Assembly (NCBI GenBank): GCA_002689445.1
Contig: NZGC01000081.1
Span: 144,819-208,818 of the forward strand
From: Gammaproteobacteria bacterium
GTDB taxonomy: Bacteria; Pseudomonadota; Gammaproteobacteria; Pseudomonadales; Azotimanducaceae
Length of the DNA stretch: 64,000 nucleotides
Reading direction: 5' to 3'
Each line of letters opens with the position of its first letter. Position 1 is the first letter of the stretch. A program made the translations under genes and the position numbers. Positions 1 through 8,595 of the stretch are shown here, piece by piece. The notes beneath the pieces were generated by a model that saw only the letters and a list, made by a program, of their open reading frames with translations, searched no databases and was not told the origin of the DNA.

Positions 1-80
1 CTACCGGTCAAAAAACGGTGATGGACTATCTGTTAAAACCGCTGAAAAGAGCGACCGCTACTGCACTTACCGAGCGTTGA
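1..80 (+). CDS. HlyD-family type I secretion membrane fusion protein, C-terminal tip (partial)
   Basis: Only the last 25 codons lie in the window; the reading frame starts at base 3 and stops with TGA at 78-80. The tail reads TGQKTVMDYLLKPLKRA and then ends in a basic/Glu TER. This closely matches the conserved end of HlyD-type periplasmic adaptors (E. coli HlyD ends with a TGxxxVxxYLLxPL pattern and a terminal RER). The family forms the inner-membrane/periplasmic part of type I secretion systems together with an ABC transporter and TolC. Its partners would lie left of the window edge. It converges on the crotonase gene with only 17 bases between stops. The identification rests on a short but characteristic motif. 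Confidence 0.72.
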   Translation, partial: TGQKTVMDYLLKPLKRATATALTER

Positions 81-97
81 ATAAACGCGTTTAGCGC

Positions 98-892
98 TTA
101 GCCCCCTTTGAAGTCCGGCTTTCTTTTTTCGGCAAACGCTCGACGGCCTTCTTTATAATCTTCGCTGTTAAAACAGGCATCGATCAATGCTTGAATGTGC
201 TCTGAGCGCTGCTCACCCTCTGGCTTGAGGACTGCTCGAATCGTCTCCCGGGCGGCATGAACCGTCATCGGCGCGTTGTCTGCAACCAAACTGGCATACG
301 CTGTTACTTGCGACATTAATTGATCCGAGGGCACAACAAAATTGATCAACCCCATACGCAGTGCTTCTTCTGCTTCAAAGTACCGAGCTGAAACCATAAT
401 GTCTCGCGCGTTGGCCGGTCCGACCAAATCAACCAGTACCTGAATGCCAGTCATTTCATAACCCAATCCGAGGCGAGCAGCAGGAATACCAAAAGTCGAC
501 TCAGGGGTAGCGAACCGAATGTCAGCATTCAGCGCCGTCGCCAGGCCACCTCCGATGCAATAGCCTTCGATCATCGCGATCATGGGTTTACTGATCCGCG
601 CCAACCACCGATTCGCGTTGGCTGCGATTCTACTGTAGGCCTCGCGTTGAGTCGCATTGGCCCTCTGGGTTTCAAATTCTGTGATGTCCGCCCCAGAAAC
701 AAAGGCTTTGCCGCCAGCTCCCCGCAACACCACGACGCGGACTTCAGGATCTTGATCGAAAGTTTCTAAAATTTCGCCTAGCGCCTCCCACATTTCTAAA
801 CAGATCGCGTTTCTTTTCTCTGGCTGGTTGAATGTAACCCATCCAATACCCTCAGAACGGTTTGCCAGCATTTTTTCTGTGCGTAATTTCAT
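98..892 (-). CDS. crotonase-superfamily protein (enoyl-CoA hydratase-like), catalytic Glu residues absent
   Basis: 264 residues with the crotonase fold: the SGAD oxyanion-hole segment near residue 67 and a GGG helix start near 114-116. In mitochondrial-type hydratases two glutamates follow, one just after GGG and one 20 residues later in a QPE motif. Here both positions are alanine (about 118 and 138, in GGGLA and GIPAA), so classical crotonyl-CoA hydration is unlikely. The fold and CoA binding are probably kept, and the true reaction is unknown. I chose ATG at 892 over the in-frame TTG at 895 because an AGAGG ribosome site lies five bases before it. It is the last gene of a minus-strand run, 65 bases after the CoA-transferase gene, which suggests joint action on an acyl-CoA. 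Confidence 0.85.
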   Translation of the reverse strand: MKLRTEKMLANRSEGIGWVTFNQPEKRNAICLEMWEALGEILETFDQDPEVRVVVLRGAGGKAFVSGADITEFETQRANATQREAYSRIAANANRWLARISKPMIAMIEGYCIGGGLATALNADIRFATPESTFGIPAARLGLGYEMTGIQVLVDLVGPANARDIMVSARYFEAEEALRMGLINFVVPSDQLMSQVTAYASLVADNAPMTVHAARETIRAVLKPEGEQRSEHIQALIDACFNSEDYKEGRRAFAEKRKPDFKGG

Positions 893-957
893 CAATACCT
901 CTGTCTGTTGCTACCAAGGGTCGGCGACAGTTTATCTTTGGGTAGACCGTTACCGCC

Positions 958-2142
958 TCAGATTACCTCGGTTTCTTTACATCTTTGAATTTCCTCGAGG
1001 GTTAGCCCCAAGCTCTGATAAATTTCATCGTTATGCTCACCCAATCTTGGCGCTGCAGTCAGGTTCTTTGACGATTCCGTATGATTGGATAAGTTAATCG
1101 GACTTCGAACCAAACCCAAGGTGCCTAAATCTAAATGCTCGATCTCCGTTACCATTGCTAGGTGCTGAGTTTGCGGATCATCGAATGCCTCTTTGACCGA
1201 ATAGATTGGCCCGCAAGGACAGCCTACTGCATTTAATTCCTTAACCAATGCTACAGTATTGAATTGGCGGGTCTTTGCATTAATCAAAGCACTCAATTCC
1301 GAGCGCCACCGAGCGCGATCCTGGCTTGATTGAAATCTCGGATCAGTCAGCAATTCACTGAGTCCCAAGGCATGACAAAACGCGCTAAACATTTTACCGG
1401 TGCTGGCAGCAATATTGACTAAGCCATCTGATGCTTCAAAGACACCCATCGGAGAAAACGTCGGATGATCATTGCCTTCACGTCGGGGCTCTTCTCCAGA
1501 CATGGTAAAACGAGCCGCCTGAAAATCCAGTTTATTGATCATCGACTCAAGGAGACTTGTGTGAACCCACTGCCCTCGTCCTGTCCTCCCACGCTCAATC
1601 AATGCCAAAAGGATACCTTGACCTAAAAACATGCCTGCAGAGGTGTCACTGATGGCAATGCCAACTCGGGTGGGCGGTCCATCCTTGTCACCGGTGAGGC
1701 TCATCAAGCCACTCATCCCTTGCACAATTTGATCAACGCCCGGGCGGTCCTTGTAAGGCCCGGTTTGCCCAAAGCCGCTGATACTGGCGTAAATTAGGTC
1801 TGGTTTTTTTTCCTTCAGCGTTCCGTAATCAATTCCAAGACGATTCTTAACATCGGCACGAAAATTCTCGACCAATATATCGCTGCTGCCGACCAGTTGT
1901 AGAAAAAGCTCATAACCCCTCGCCGTTTTCAGGTTTAGAGAAATGTTTTTTTTGTTTCGGTGAAGATTTTGTGCGTCTGAGCCGAATCGCTGTCCCGTAA
2001 TATCCTGTGAACCCGCTTTCGCTGGGGGCTCAACACGGATAACCTCCGCCCCCCAATCAGCAAGCATTCTCACTGCTACCGGACCGGCTCGAGCGAGGGG
2101 TAAGTCAATAACCCTCAAACCGTCGAGAGGTAGCTTCGCCAT
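958..2142 (-). CDS. family III CoA transferase (CaiB/BaiF, formyl-CoA transferase-like)
   Basis: 394 residues, the usual size for family III CoA transferases, which move CoA between carboxylic acids through an aspartyl-CoA intermediate. The N-terminus has the typical LDGLRVIDL start and a Rossmann-like segment (GAEVIRVEPP). The catalytic aspartate is D166 in VGIAISDTSAG, followed by the conserved RxxTGRGQWV stretch. The end carries the LGEHNDEI motif usual in the family. The substrate cannot be read from sequence. It begins only six bases after the DUF3014 gene and is followed by a crotonase, so the three are probably co-transcribed. The enzyme would be cytosolic. Confidence 0.92.
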   Translation of the reverse strand: MAKLPLDGLRVIDLPLARAGPVAVRMLADWGAEVIRVEPPAKAGSQDITGQRFGSDAQNLHRNKKNISLNLKTARGYELFLQLVGSSDILVENFRADVKNRLGIDYGTLKEKKPDLIYASISGFGQTGPYKDRPGVDQIVQGMSGLMSLTGDKDGPPTRVGIAISDTSAGMFLGQGILLALIERGRTGRGQWVHTSLLESMINKLDFQAARFTMSGEEPRREGNDHPTFSPMGVFEASDGLVNIAASTGKMFSAFCHALGLSELLTDPRFQSSQDRARWRSELSALINAKTRQFNTVALVKELNAVGCPCGPIYSVKEAFDDPQTQHLAMVTEIEHLDLGTLGLVRSPINLSNHTESSKNLTAAPRLGEHNDEIYQSLGLTLEEIQRCKETEVI

Positions 2143-2148
2143 GAGAAT

Positions 2149-2988
2149 CTATTGGGTCTCTAGGGCGGCTCGTAGTGATCGAGAAACTGAGGACAATTTT
2201 GCCTGTAATCGCTCGGTGTGATCGGGCCCCATGCGGATCAGCTGTTTTTGTGCCGCACTCATTCGCTCTAAGTCTTCATCTGCGAATTCGTACATCACCA
2301 CGGGTCGTTTAAGTCGAATTTCGCCCCTTAACACCGGCACTTCTAGCAATCGACCAATGGCATCAAAAACCGTGTCATCTAAAGTCCTATTTTGCAGACC
2401 TAACTCAGAGTACGCTTGCCTTAGTAGTGGTGAGATCAATACATAAAATTCAGCGATCCCATCACTGTCGATCGATTCAATAATATCGACAAACAATCCA
2501 TAACGCGCATAACTGCTCTCATCGAGGCGGTAATCTTGCTCCGAGATCTGCACAGCCTTAAAAGTCCCTTGAGGCGCCAACATTCGTACAGGTTCACGAA
2601 CTACCCGCCCCTCAGCGACACCGTTCACAAAACCGACGAACTTGCGAATCAAATCTTCGACAGCAACCCACTGATTCATCCCTTCGTGGCGGCTCAAACT
2701 GACCAGACCATCTCTAATCAAACCGTCACTGCCATTCAGCAATGGTAGAACAAATGCTGGCGCAACGATCTCAGGTTCGGGTTCAGGCTCGGGCTCAGGT
2801 TCGGGCTCAGGTTCTGGCTCGGGTTCAGGTTCAGGCTCGGGTTCTGGATCTGGTGGAGGAATGGGGACGGCCACGGCTTGAGGGTTCACCTTGGGCGCTT
2901 CTTCTTCGCTATTCAGCAGTAGCGCACCACCCACCACAATCACCAGCAATGCGGCACCGATACCGATGAATAAAGGTTTATTCATCAT
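2149..2988 (-). CDS. DUF3014 family membrane-anchored protein with Pro-Glu repeat linker
   Basis: 279 residues. A short cytoplasmic head is followed by one membrane segment (about residues 6-25), then a Pro-rich linker containing some thirteen consecutive Pro-Glu dipeptides (about 47-73), then a globular domain of about 200 residues matching my memory of DUF3014 proteins. The dipeptide tract gives a stiff acidic spacer, so the C-terminal domain probably sits in the periplasm away from the inner membrane. Function is unknown in the family. Two adjacent ATGs are possible starts, and AAAGGAAAAA lies upstream. The CoA-transferase gene follows after six bases, which is transcriptional more than functional linkage. 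Confidence 0.8.
   Translation of the reverse strand: MMNKPLFIGIGAALLVIVVGGALLLNSEEEAPKVNPQAVAVPIPPPDPEPEPEPEPEPEPEPEPEPEPEPEPEIVAPAFVLPLLNGSDGLIRDGLVSLSRHEGMNQWVAVEDLIRKFVGFVNGVAEGRVVREPVRMLAPQGTFKAVQISEQDYRLDESSYARYGLFVDIIESIDSDGIAEFYVLISPLLRQAYSELGLQNRTLDDTVFDAIGRLLEVPVLRGEIRLKRPVVMYEFADEDLERMSAAQKQLIRMGPDHTERLQAKLSSVSRSLRAALETQ
2771..2854. repeat. hexanucleotide tandem tract encoding Pro-Glu repeats
   Basis: An imperfect 6-bp tandem repeat (plus-strand units ggttca, ggctcg, ggttcg and similar) of about 14 copies lies inside the DUF3014 gene. Each unit encodes one Pro-Glu dipeptide on the minus strand. Because the unit is a multiple of three, copy-number changes would lengthen or shorten the linker without breaking the frame. 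Confidence 0.9.
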
Positions 2989-3082
2989 AAATTTTTCCTT
3001 TAATCTGATCTTTCGATTGTTGACTCATTTCCTGCAAAAGGAAAGATGCTGCGAGAACTTCCACAATACTTCCATGATCGCA

Positions 3083-3688
3083 TCAGGGTACGTCACTCAA
3101 TGCCTTGAGCAGTCTAGCGCCAGCGCCCAGAGGAGAAGTTGACCAGGCGACGATACCATCCTCATGCCCTGCCATACGAATCAACCCCTCGGCACCCAGG
3201 CGCTGAGTCAGGGCCTTGAGCGTCGCCGCCATTTCAACGGTTCCATAAGGGATGCTGGCAGCAGTCTCGGGTAAGCAAAGCATCTCCTGAGCTCCCCACA
3301 ACGCTGGACTATGAACATGGAAAACTGCCTGTATCGAGGCATTCGCCTCGTAGATTGCTGCATGAGTCAATGATTCAGATGATGGACGCATGGCGCCTTC
3401 GGCTCGCAACCAGTTACGCTCCAAGGACCAATCTGTTACGAGCGCGAAATGCTGAGCCTCGAGGATTGCTGCCCGACCTGTCTGCGATGCCGTAATGGCG
3501 AACCCCTGGGGCAATCGGTAGCTGATATTACCGAAGCCAAATCCTCCATAACGGTCAGGCACCTCCCCTACGAGATCATATTGAAACAACATTTGACGCC
3601 AAAGTAGTATCTGTTCGTCGATCGGCACCACTTCATCAGTTTCATCGAAAGCATAATCGAACTTAATGACGCCTTCGACCTCAGCCAT
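3083..3688 (-). CDS. class II aldolase/adducin-family protein, probable sugar-phosphate aldolase or dehydratase partner of MtnA
   Basis: 201 residues, a normal length for the L-fuculose-phosphate aldolase/MtnB superfamily. Visible motifs are GNIS (53-56), TASQTG (67-72), RPSSE (101-105) holding the catalytic Glu, the zinc pair HVHS (H124, H126), and GHEDGIV with H175 as a third metal ligand. The start overlaps the end of mtnA by eight bases, so the two proteins are very likely functional partners. Two roles fit: methylthioribulose-1-phosphate dehydratase (MtnB) of the methionine salvage pathway, or the aldolase of the DHAP shunt that splits 5-methylthioribulose- or 5-deoxyribulose-1-phosphate. 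No mtnC, mtnD or other salvage gene is nearby, which favours the aldolase role, but this is inference. Confidence 0.85.
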   Translation of the reverse strand: MAEVEGVIKFDYAFDETDEVVPIDEQILLWRQMLFQYDLVGEVPDRYGGFGFGNISYRLPQGFAITASQTGRAAILEAQHFALVTDWSLERNWLRAEGAMRPSSESLTHAAIYEANASIQAVFHVHSPALWGAQEMLCLPETAASIPYGTVEMAATLKALTQRLGAEGLIRMAGHEDGIVAWSTSPLGAGARLLKALSDVP

Positions 3689-4736
3689 GACTTGCTGCCA
3701 CCTTCAGTGTCTCGTCGAAAGGCCCTGCAATTAATCCTCGCTCTGTGATAAAGCCAGAGATCAAATGACCCGGAGTAACATCAAATGCCGGGTTGTAGAC
3801 CGGCACTGCGGTCGGTGCTGACGGCTGGCCTTGAAAGGTTCGAACTTCATCCGGATTTCGCAACTCAATTTCGATATCTGAACCCGACGCAGTATTGAGA
3901 TCTATCGTCGACCAAGGACAAGCGACATAGACCGGCAACCCATAGTGATTGGCCAACACAGCGACGCCTAGCGTTCCAATCTTGTTGGCTGTATCACCAT
4001 TTGCGGCAACGCGGTCGGCTCCCACGAGCACCATGTCGACCAAGCCACTGGCCATCACGTGGGCCGCCATACTGTCGGTAATCAACCGACAGGGCACTTG
4101 GTGAGCCATCAATTCAAAGGCAGTCAATCGCGAGCCCTGTAGCAAAGGGCGGGTTTCATCGACCCAGACCGAGACTTCCACCCCTTGATTATGCGCATGG
4201 TAAATCGGCGCCAGCGCAGTACCAAACTCAGAAACCGCTAAAGCGCCGGCATTACAGTGAGTCAGGACACGAGGATGGGTGCTGACCAAGGCCGCCCCAG
4301 CAGCGCCGATCTTACGACAAGCCGCTCTATCTGCATCGTATAGCTCAGTTGCTTTGGCGAACAGCCGATCGCGCCAGCCTGCTGCACCCAACCCAGCCGC
4401 ATCGGTTGAAGCAAAAGCCAACATTGCCTCAACCGCCCAAGCCAAGTTAACCGCGGTCGGGCGAGACGCCACCAATTTGGCACCTACTTCCCCTAGCCTC
4501 GTTGCAATCTCCGCTTTGGAATCAGGGTATTGGTCTATTTCAAGTAACAATCCAAAGGCGGCGGCTAACCCTATTGCGGGAGCCCCCCGAACCGACAGTT
4601 GTTTGATCGCACTGATTACTTGCTCTACCTGAGTGCAATCCAAATAGACTTCCGATTCTGGCAACAACCTTTGATCCAACAACCTCAAGTGAGCGTGTGA
4701 AATAGGGCTAACGCTTCTCGGTAAACCTGCCACCAC
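3681..4736 (-). CDS. mtnA: S-methyl-5-thioribose-1-phosphate isomerase
   Basis: 351 residues of the eIF2B-like aldose-ketose isomerase family. The key signatures are RGAPAIG (50-56), LTHCNAG with catalytic C161, DETRP (193-197), and VGADRVAANGD with catalytic D241. The enzyme converts 5-methylthioribose-1-phosphate to the ribulose form; homologues also accept 5-deoxyribose-1-phosphate. The start is GTG, seven bases after the LLM gene, and the 3' end overlaps the class II aldolase gene by eight bases. This pairing without other salvage genes points to the shortened DHAP shunt for by-products of SAM enzymes. Confidence 0.93.
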   Translation of the reverse strand: MVAGLPRSVSPISHAHLRLLDQRLLPESEVYLDCTQVEQVISAIKQLSVRGAPAIGLAAAFGLLLEIDQYPDSKAEIATRLGEVGAKLVASRPTAVNLAWAVEAMLAFASTDAAGLGAAGWRDRLFAKATELYDADRAACRKIGAAGAALVSTHPRVLTHCNAGALAVSEFGTALAPIYHAHNQGVEVSVWVDETRPLLQGSRLTAFELMAHQVPCRLITDSMAAHVMASGLVDMVLVGADRVAANGDTANKIGTLGVAVLANHYGLPVYVACPWSTIDLNTASGSDIEIELRNPDEVRTFQGQPSAPTAVPVYNPAFDVTPGHLISGFITERGLIAGPFDETLKVAASHG

Positions 4737-4743
4737 AGAAACC

Positions 4744-5751
4744 TTAACCTGCTCTCAACTGAGCAACCATATCTCTGCGCAAATCATCATCAACGAAGCC
4801 AAAGCTGCCACTGGTGCGATCGGTAAAATCACCGTATCTCGCTTTCATTTCTGGCACGATGGTTTCAGGACCGCCCATAATCCCCATGGTGTTGAGCATT
4901 TCATCCGTCACCAATTCAGCCATATCAGCCCAGCGGCCTTGCTTTGAAAGCCCATTCAATTCAATTTGCAAATCGCCCCAACCATGAACGCCGAGCACCT
5001 GCTTGTAAGCGGGCGTTGAGCCGTAGAAAGAAATTCGATTTTTGGCAGTCTGCTTTTCGCGCTCAAAGCTTGCCTCGTCTGATCCAGAGATCAAAAAAGG
5101 TGTGTAACTGATTTCAAAGTCTGCCCGAGTGCGCCCGGATTTTGCCAACCCACGATCTATCGCTGGCAGAGTCACTTCGCGGATATATTTTTCGTTGCTA
5201 AAGGGATGGATAATCAAACCATCAGCTACCTCACCCGCCACCTCAGTCATGATAGGTCCGACCGCAGCCAACACAATCTTGGGTGGACCATACTCGGTGT
5301 CTTCTGGCGTAAATGCTGGCGTCATGAGCGTATGATTGTAGTATTTCCCTTCAAATCGGAGAGGCTCGCCCTCATACCATGTGGCCCAAATAGCCCGCAT
5401 CGCTTGAATTAACTCTTTCATCTGTGCCGCGGGCGCTCCCCAGGGCATTGAGAATCGCTTAGTGATATGAGGCCGTATTTGCGAGCCCAGGCCCAACGTA
5501 AAACGTCCTTTAGAATAGGCATTTAAGTCATGCGCCTGATTGGCCAAAATCATAGGCGACCGCGCAAAAGCCACCGCTATGCCTGTTCGAATTTCGATTG
5601 ATTGACTGTGTTCTGCCGCCAGTAAAAGCGGGAAAAACGGGTCATGATTCATTTCTGCTGTGCCGACACCGTCGTATCCATCTTTTTCAGCCACCGCAAC
5701 GGAATTCGGGATTTTTTTCCAATTCTGCGTTAGATGCGTATCAACTTTCAT
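4744..5751 (-). CDS. LLM-class flavin/F420-dependent oxidoreductase (TIGR03617-like)
   Basis: 335 residues of the luciferase-like monooxygenase superfamily, a single TIM barrel. Recognisable pieces are the YDGVGTAEMNHDPFFPL segment near 25-40, AVAFARSPM (about 59-67), and GRFTLGLGSQI (about 82-92). The closest named group I recall is the mycobacterial MSMEG_2256-like subfamily. F420 or FMN could be the cofactor; no F420-biosynthesis gene is in the window. A strong site (GAGGAGAAG) precedes the ATG. mtnA follows after seven bases. Substrate unknown. Confidence 0.85.
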   Translation of the reverse strand: MKVDTHLTQNWKKIPNSVAVAEKDGYDGVGTAEMNHDPFFPLLLAAEHSQSIEIRTGIAVAFARSPMILANQAHDLNAYSKGRFTLGLGSQIRPHITKRFSMPWGAPAAQMKELIQAMRAIWATWYEGEPLRFEGKYYNHTLMTPAFTPEDTEYGPPKIVLAAVGPIMTEVAGEVADGLIIHPFSNEKYIREVTLPAIDRGLAKSGRTRADFEISYTPFLISGSDEASFEREKQTAKNRISFYGSTPAYKQVLGVHGWGDLQIELNGLSKQGRWADMAELVTDEMLNTMGIMGGPETIVPEMKARYGDFTDRTSGSFGFVDDDLRRDMVAQLRAG

Positions 5752-5934
5752 ATGCTTCTCCTCTTATGATCAAAGCAACGACCCTCAGAGAAATCGTTGC
5801 GTGTTTCTGCGAGACTGCCCTACAACCTTGCCCCTTCCGCTGACTTAGCATTCCGACTTTTCTGGTCTGATTGCTAGCGGTGCCAAGCTGTCAAGATAAC
5901 CCGTCGCCAAGCATCGCCTATCGGCATCTCAACC

Positions 5935-6939
5935 TCAAGCGCTGCGCGTTGCTCTGAGTTCCGCTGCCTTCTCTTCTGGGGCTCCATCGTTTAAAAAATG
6001 TCCGCCTGCTGTCTCCACACCCGCCAGATATTTTTGCAGGCCGGCGCCTCGTAACATTGGCTGAATTTGGATATAGCATCGATAGTCGCTTTCGGCAGAC
6101 AGCGACTTTGGTGCTTGGTGAATGGAAAGGATGTAGGCCTGAGGCGTTGGCCACAATCGATCCTGCATACCTAGCACTTCAGTTAACATTTCTCCAAGTT
6201 GGCCTTGCGAAGCCTTGGATGCATGAGTTAAGTCTCGAATTGGCTGCTTTGCAACTATCCAAGTTTCGTAGGGAAGTTGGGCAAAAAATGGCACAAAAGC
6301 AATCCAATCACTCGATTCTGACAACAATCTGCGACCATCAGCAATTTCCCGGGCAATAATGTCATCAAACAAATTCACTTTTTGCCGCGCTCGATAACTC
6401 GTAAGTGCTGAGATAATTTGTTGCGTTACCGGCAAGACAAAAGGCAATGCATAAATTTGACAGTGCGGATGTGGATTAGATACACCCACAACTTCACCAT
6501 TGTTCTCAAAAATAAAAACCTGATCGATTTCATCTTGCGCCAGAAGCATTTGCGTTTGATCGTGCCAAACTTCGATGACGCGCTGCATATCCAGCGCCTT
6601 AAGACCACTTAACCTTCCTGAATGATCCGGCGAGTAACACATCACTCGGCAAATGCCTTCAGCACGACTCGTCAAATAGGGTTCCTGTGAGGGGCTAGTC
6701 ACTGGCGCATCAACACCAAAGGCGGGATGGTCATTGTCAAAGACAAAGACTTGATCGTAATTGGGATTTCTAGCACCAGAAATTCTTCGTCCATTCGGAC
6801 AGAGATAACACTCGGGGTCATAACTCGGGGCTTTACCTATTTCAGAAACCCTCGCCCCTTGCCAAGGCCTTGCGCCTCGATGACTGGAGATTGTCACCCA
6901 ACGCTCGAGCAACGGATGCCAGCGATTCTCCCAAATCAT
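5935..6939 (-). CDS. galT: galactose-1-phosphate uridylyltransferase
   Basis: 334 residues of the HIT-superfamily GalT family. The active-site motif NPHPHCQ holds H157-P-H159, where the central His is uridylylated during exchange between UDP-glucose and galactose-1-phosphate. Two cysteines in CYLC (C44, C47) match the structural zinc site. It starts 30 bases after cimA and is probably in the same transcript. No galK, galE or galM is present here, so it may serve UDP-sugar exchange or act with an unlinked Leloir pathway. A gap of 183 bases to the next gene contains no recognisable element. Confidence 0.92.
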   Translation of the reverse strand: MIWENRWHPLLERWVTISSHRGARPWQGARVSEIGKAPSYDPECYLCPNGRRISGARNPNYDQVFVFDNDHPAFGVDAPVTSPSQEPYLTSRAEGICRVMCYSPDHSGRLSGLKALDMQRVIEVWHDQTQMLLAQDEIDQVFIFENNGEVVGVSNPHPHCQIYALPFVLPVTQQIISALTSYRARQKVNLFDDIIAREIADGRRLLSESSDWIAFVPFFAQLPYETWIVAKQPIRDLTHASKASQGQLGEMLTEVLGMQDRLWPTPQAYILSIHQAPKSLSAESDYRCYIQIQPMLRGAGLQKYLAGVETAGGHFLNDGAPEEKAAELRATRSA

Positions 6940-6969
6940 TGTGCGCGTCCGGTTAATCCTTGCATCGGT

Positions 6970-8595
6970 TTAATCAACACTTCGCTCAATTTGAAAATCT
7001 CGGTGCTGCATCAGTGCGTAATGATAGGCCTCGATGAGCGCATTCCAACTGGCCTTGATGACGTCAACGTTGACCCCGACTGTGCCAAAGGTACTTCCTT
7101 GGAATCGATGTTCAAGATACACGCGAACCTTGGCTGCTGTTTCTTCCGTTGAGTTAATCACCCTGACGGTATAGTCAGTGAGATGCAACTCCTTAACTTC
7201 TGGATAGGCTTCAATCAGGGTCATTCGTAACGCTTGATTCAGCGCGTCGACGGGTCCATTACCCTCGGCTGCGCACAAATTTTCTTTTTGATTGACCTGC
7301 ACTTTTACCGAGGCCTCAATCGCCCCTGCGATGGTGACATCATTTTGATCTGACGCGGTTTCGTTGATCGGAGAATAAATGCGATAGTAAATTGGTTCAA
7401 AGCAGGGCTGAAAGTGTCCCAAATGTCGACGCACCAAGAGATCAAAACTGCCATCAGCATTTTCAAAAGAATAGCCTTGGTGTTCCTTATTCTGAATGTC
7501 TTCTAAAATTGCTTGAGCCGAGGATTTCCCTTCCAGCTCTGGATATCGGTTCGATAACTTAGCGCGCACATTTGAACCACCCGATAATTCGCTGATCAGT
7601 ATTTTGCGACTGTTGCCGACCTGCTCTGGCGCCACATGCTCATAAGTTTCTGGATTGCGCTGTACCGCAGAAACGTGCACGCCACCTTTGTGAGCAAAGG
7701 CAGACGTACCGACATAGGGCTGCCCTAGCGGTCCATCCTGCGCAAGAGCCTCCCAAACCGCCTTTGAAATCTGAGTTAAACCCTCCAATCCACCCTGAGG
7801 GAGACAGTGATAGCCGTACTTCAGTTCTAAATTCGCGATGACTGTTGTAAGGTCAACATTGCCGCATCGTTCCCCAATGCCATTAATGGTTCCTTGAATT
7901 TGTTTTACGCCGGCTTCCACCGCTCGAAGCGTATTGGCGACGGCAAGACCACCATCATTATGGACGTGTATTCCTAAAACCAGCGAGGGGAGGTGAGATT
8001 TCGCTGCCGTAATCGCGGCATCAATCTCGTGCGGTAGAGCTCCCCCATTGGTATCACAGAGAATCACTCGATCGGCGCCACCTTGAATCGCCATCTCAAG
8101 AGTCGCAAGGGCATAACCTGCATCACTTTTAAACCCATCAAAGAAATGCTCCGCATCGTAAAACACCGGTTTGCCAGTGGCCTCCTTCAAATATCGGACC
8201 GAACCTTCAATCATTTCTAAATTGCGGTCAGCAGAAATCCTGAGGGCCTGATCGACATGCAGATCCCAGGATTTGCCAAAGATACAGGTGACATCGGATT
8301 GAGCAGAAACCAGCATTTGCAAAAAAGTATCGTCTTCTGGCAGACAGTCAGCACGATGGGTAGAGCCAAAAGCGGAAATCTTGAGGTGCTCGAACGTCCT
8401 ATCCTGACACGCTAGAAAGAAATCATTGTCTTTGGGGTTTGATCCTGGCCAGCCCCCTTCCAGATAGCTCACCCCTAGCTGATCCAGCAGGTCCGCAATC
8501 TGCAGCTTGTCACTTAAAGATAAATTGACCCCTTCACCCTGGTTGCCATCCCGCAACGTCGTGTCATAAATTTCAATCATCCGATCTGCATTCAT
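6970..8595 (-). CDS. cimA: (R)-citramalate synthase
   Basis: 541 residues with a DRE-TIM metallolyase barrel and a C-terminal regulatory LeuA-dimer domain, the length typical of the TIGR00977 citramalate synthase group. The N-terminus has YDTTLRDGNQGEG and YLEGGWPGSNPKD; the latter (GGWPGSNPKD) separates this group from 2-isopropylmalate synthases. Metal ligands HVHND lie near residue 209. It condenses pyruvate with acetyl-CoA to citramalate, which LeuCD and LeuB turn into 2-oxobutyrate for isoleucine. The ATG overlaps the leuD stop in ATGA, so translation is coupled. The C-terminal domain is the likely site of isoleucine feedback control. Confidence 0.93.
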   Translation of the reverse strand: MNADRMIEIYDTTLRDGNQGEGVNLSLSDKLQIADLLDQLGVSYLEGGWPGSNPKDNDFFLACQDRTFEHLKISAFGSTHRADCLPEDDTFLQMLVSAQSDVTCIFGKSWDLHVDQALRISADRNLEMIEGSVRYLKEATGKPVFYDAEHFFDGFKSDAGYALATLEMAIQGGADRVILCDTNGGALPHEIDAAITAAKSHLPSLVLGIHVHNDGGLAVANTLRAVEAGVKQIQGTINGIGERCGNVDLTTVIANLELKYGYHCLPQGGLEGLTQISKAVWEALAQDGPLGQPYVGTSAFAHKGGVHVSAVQRNPETYEHVAPEQVGNSRKILISELSGGSNVRAKLSNRYPELEGKSSAQAILEDIQNKEHQGYSFENADGSFDLLVRRHLGHFQPCFEPIYYRIYSPINETASDQNDVTIAGAIEASVKVQVNQKENLCAAEGNGPVDALNQALRMTLIEAYPEVKELHLTDYTVRVINSTEETAAKVRVYLEHRFQGSTFGTVGVNVDVIKASWNALIEAYHYALMQHRDFQIERSVD

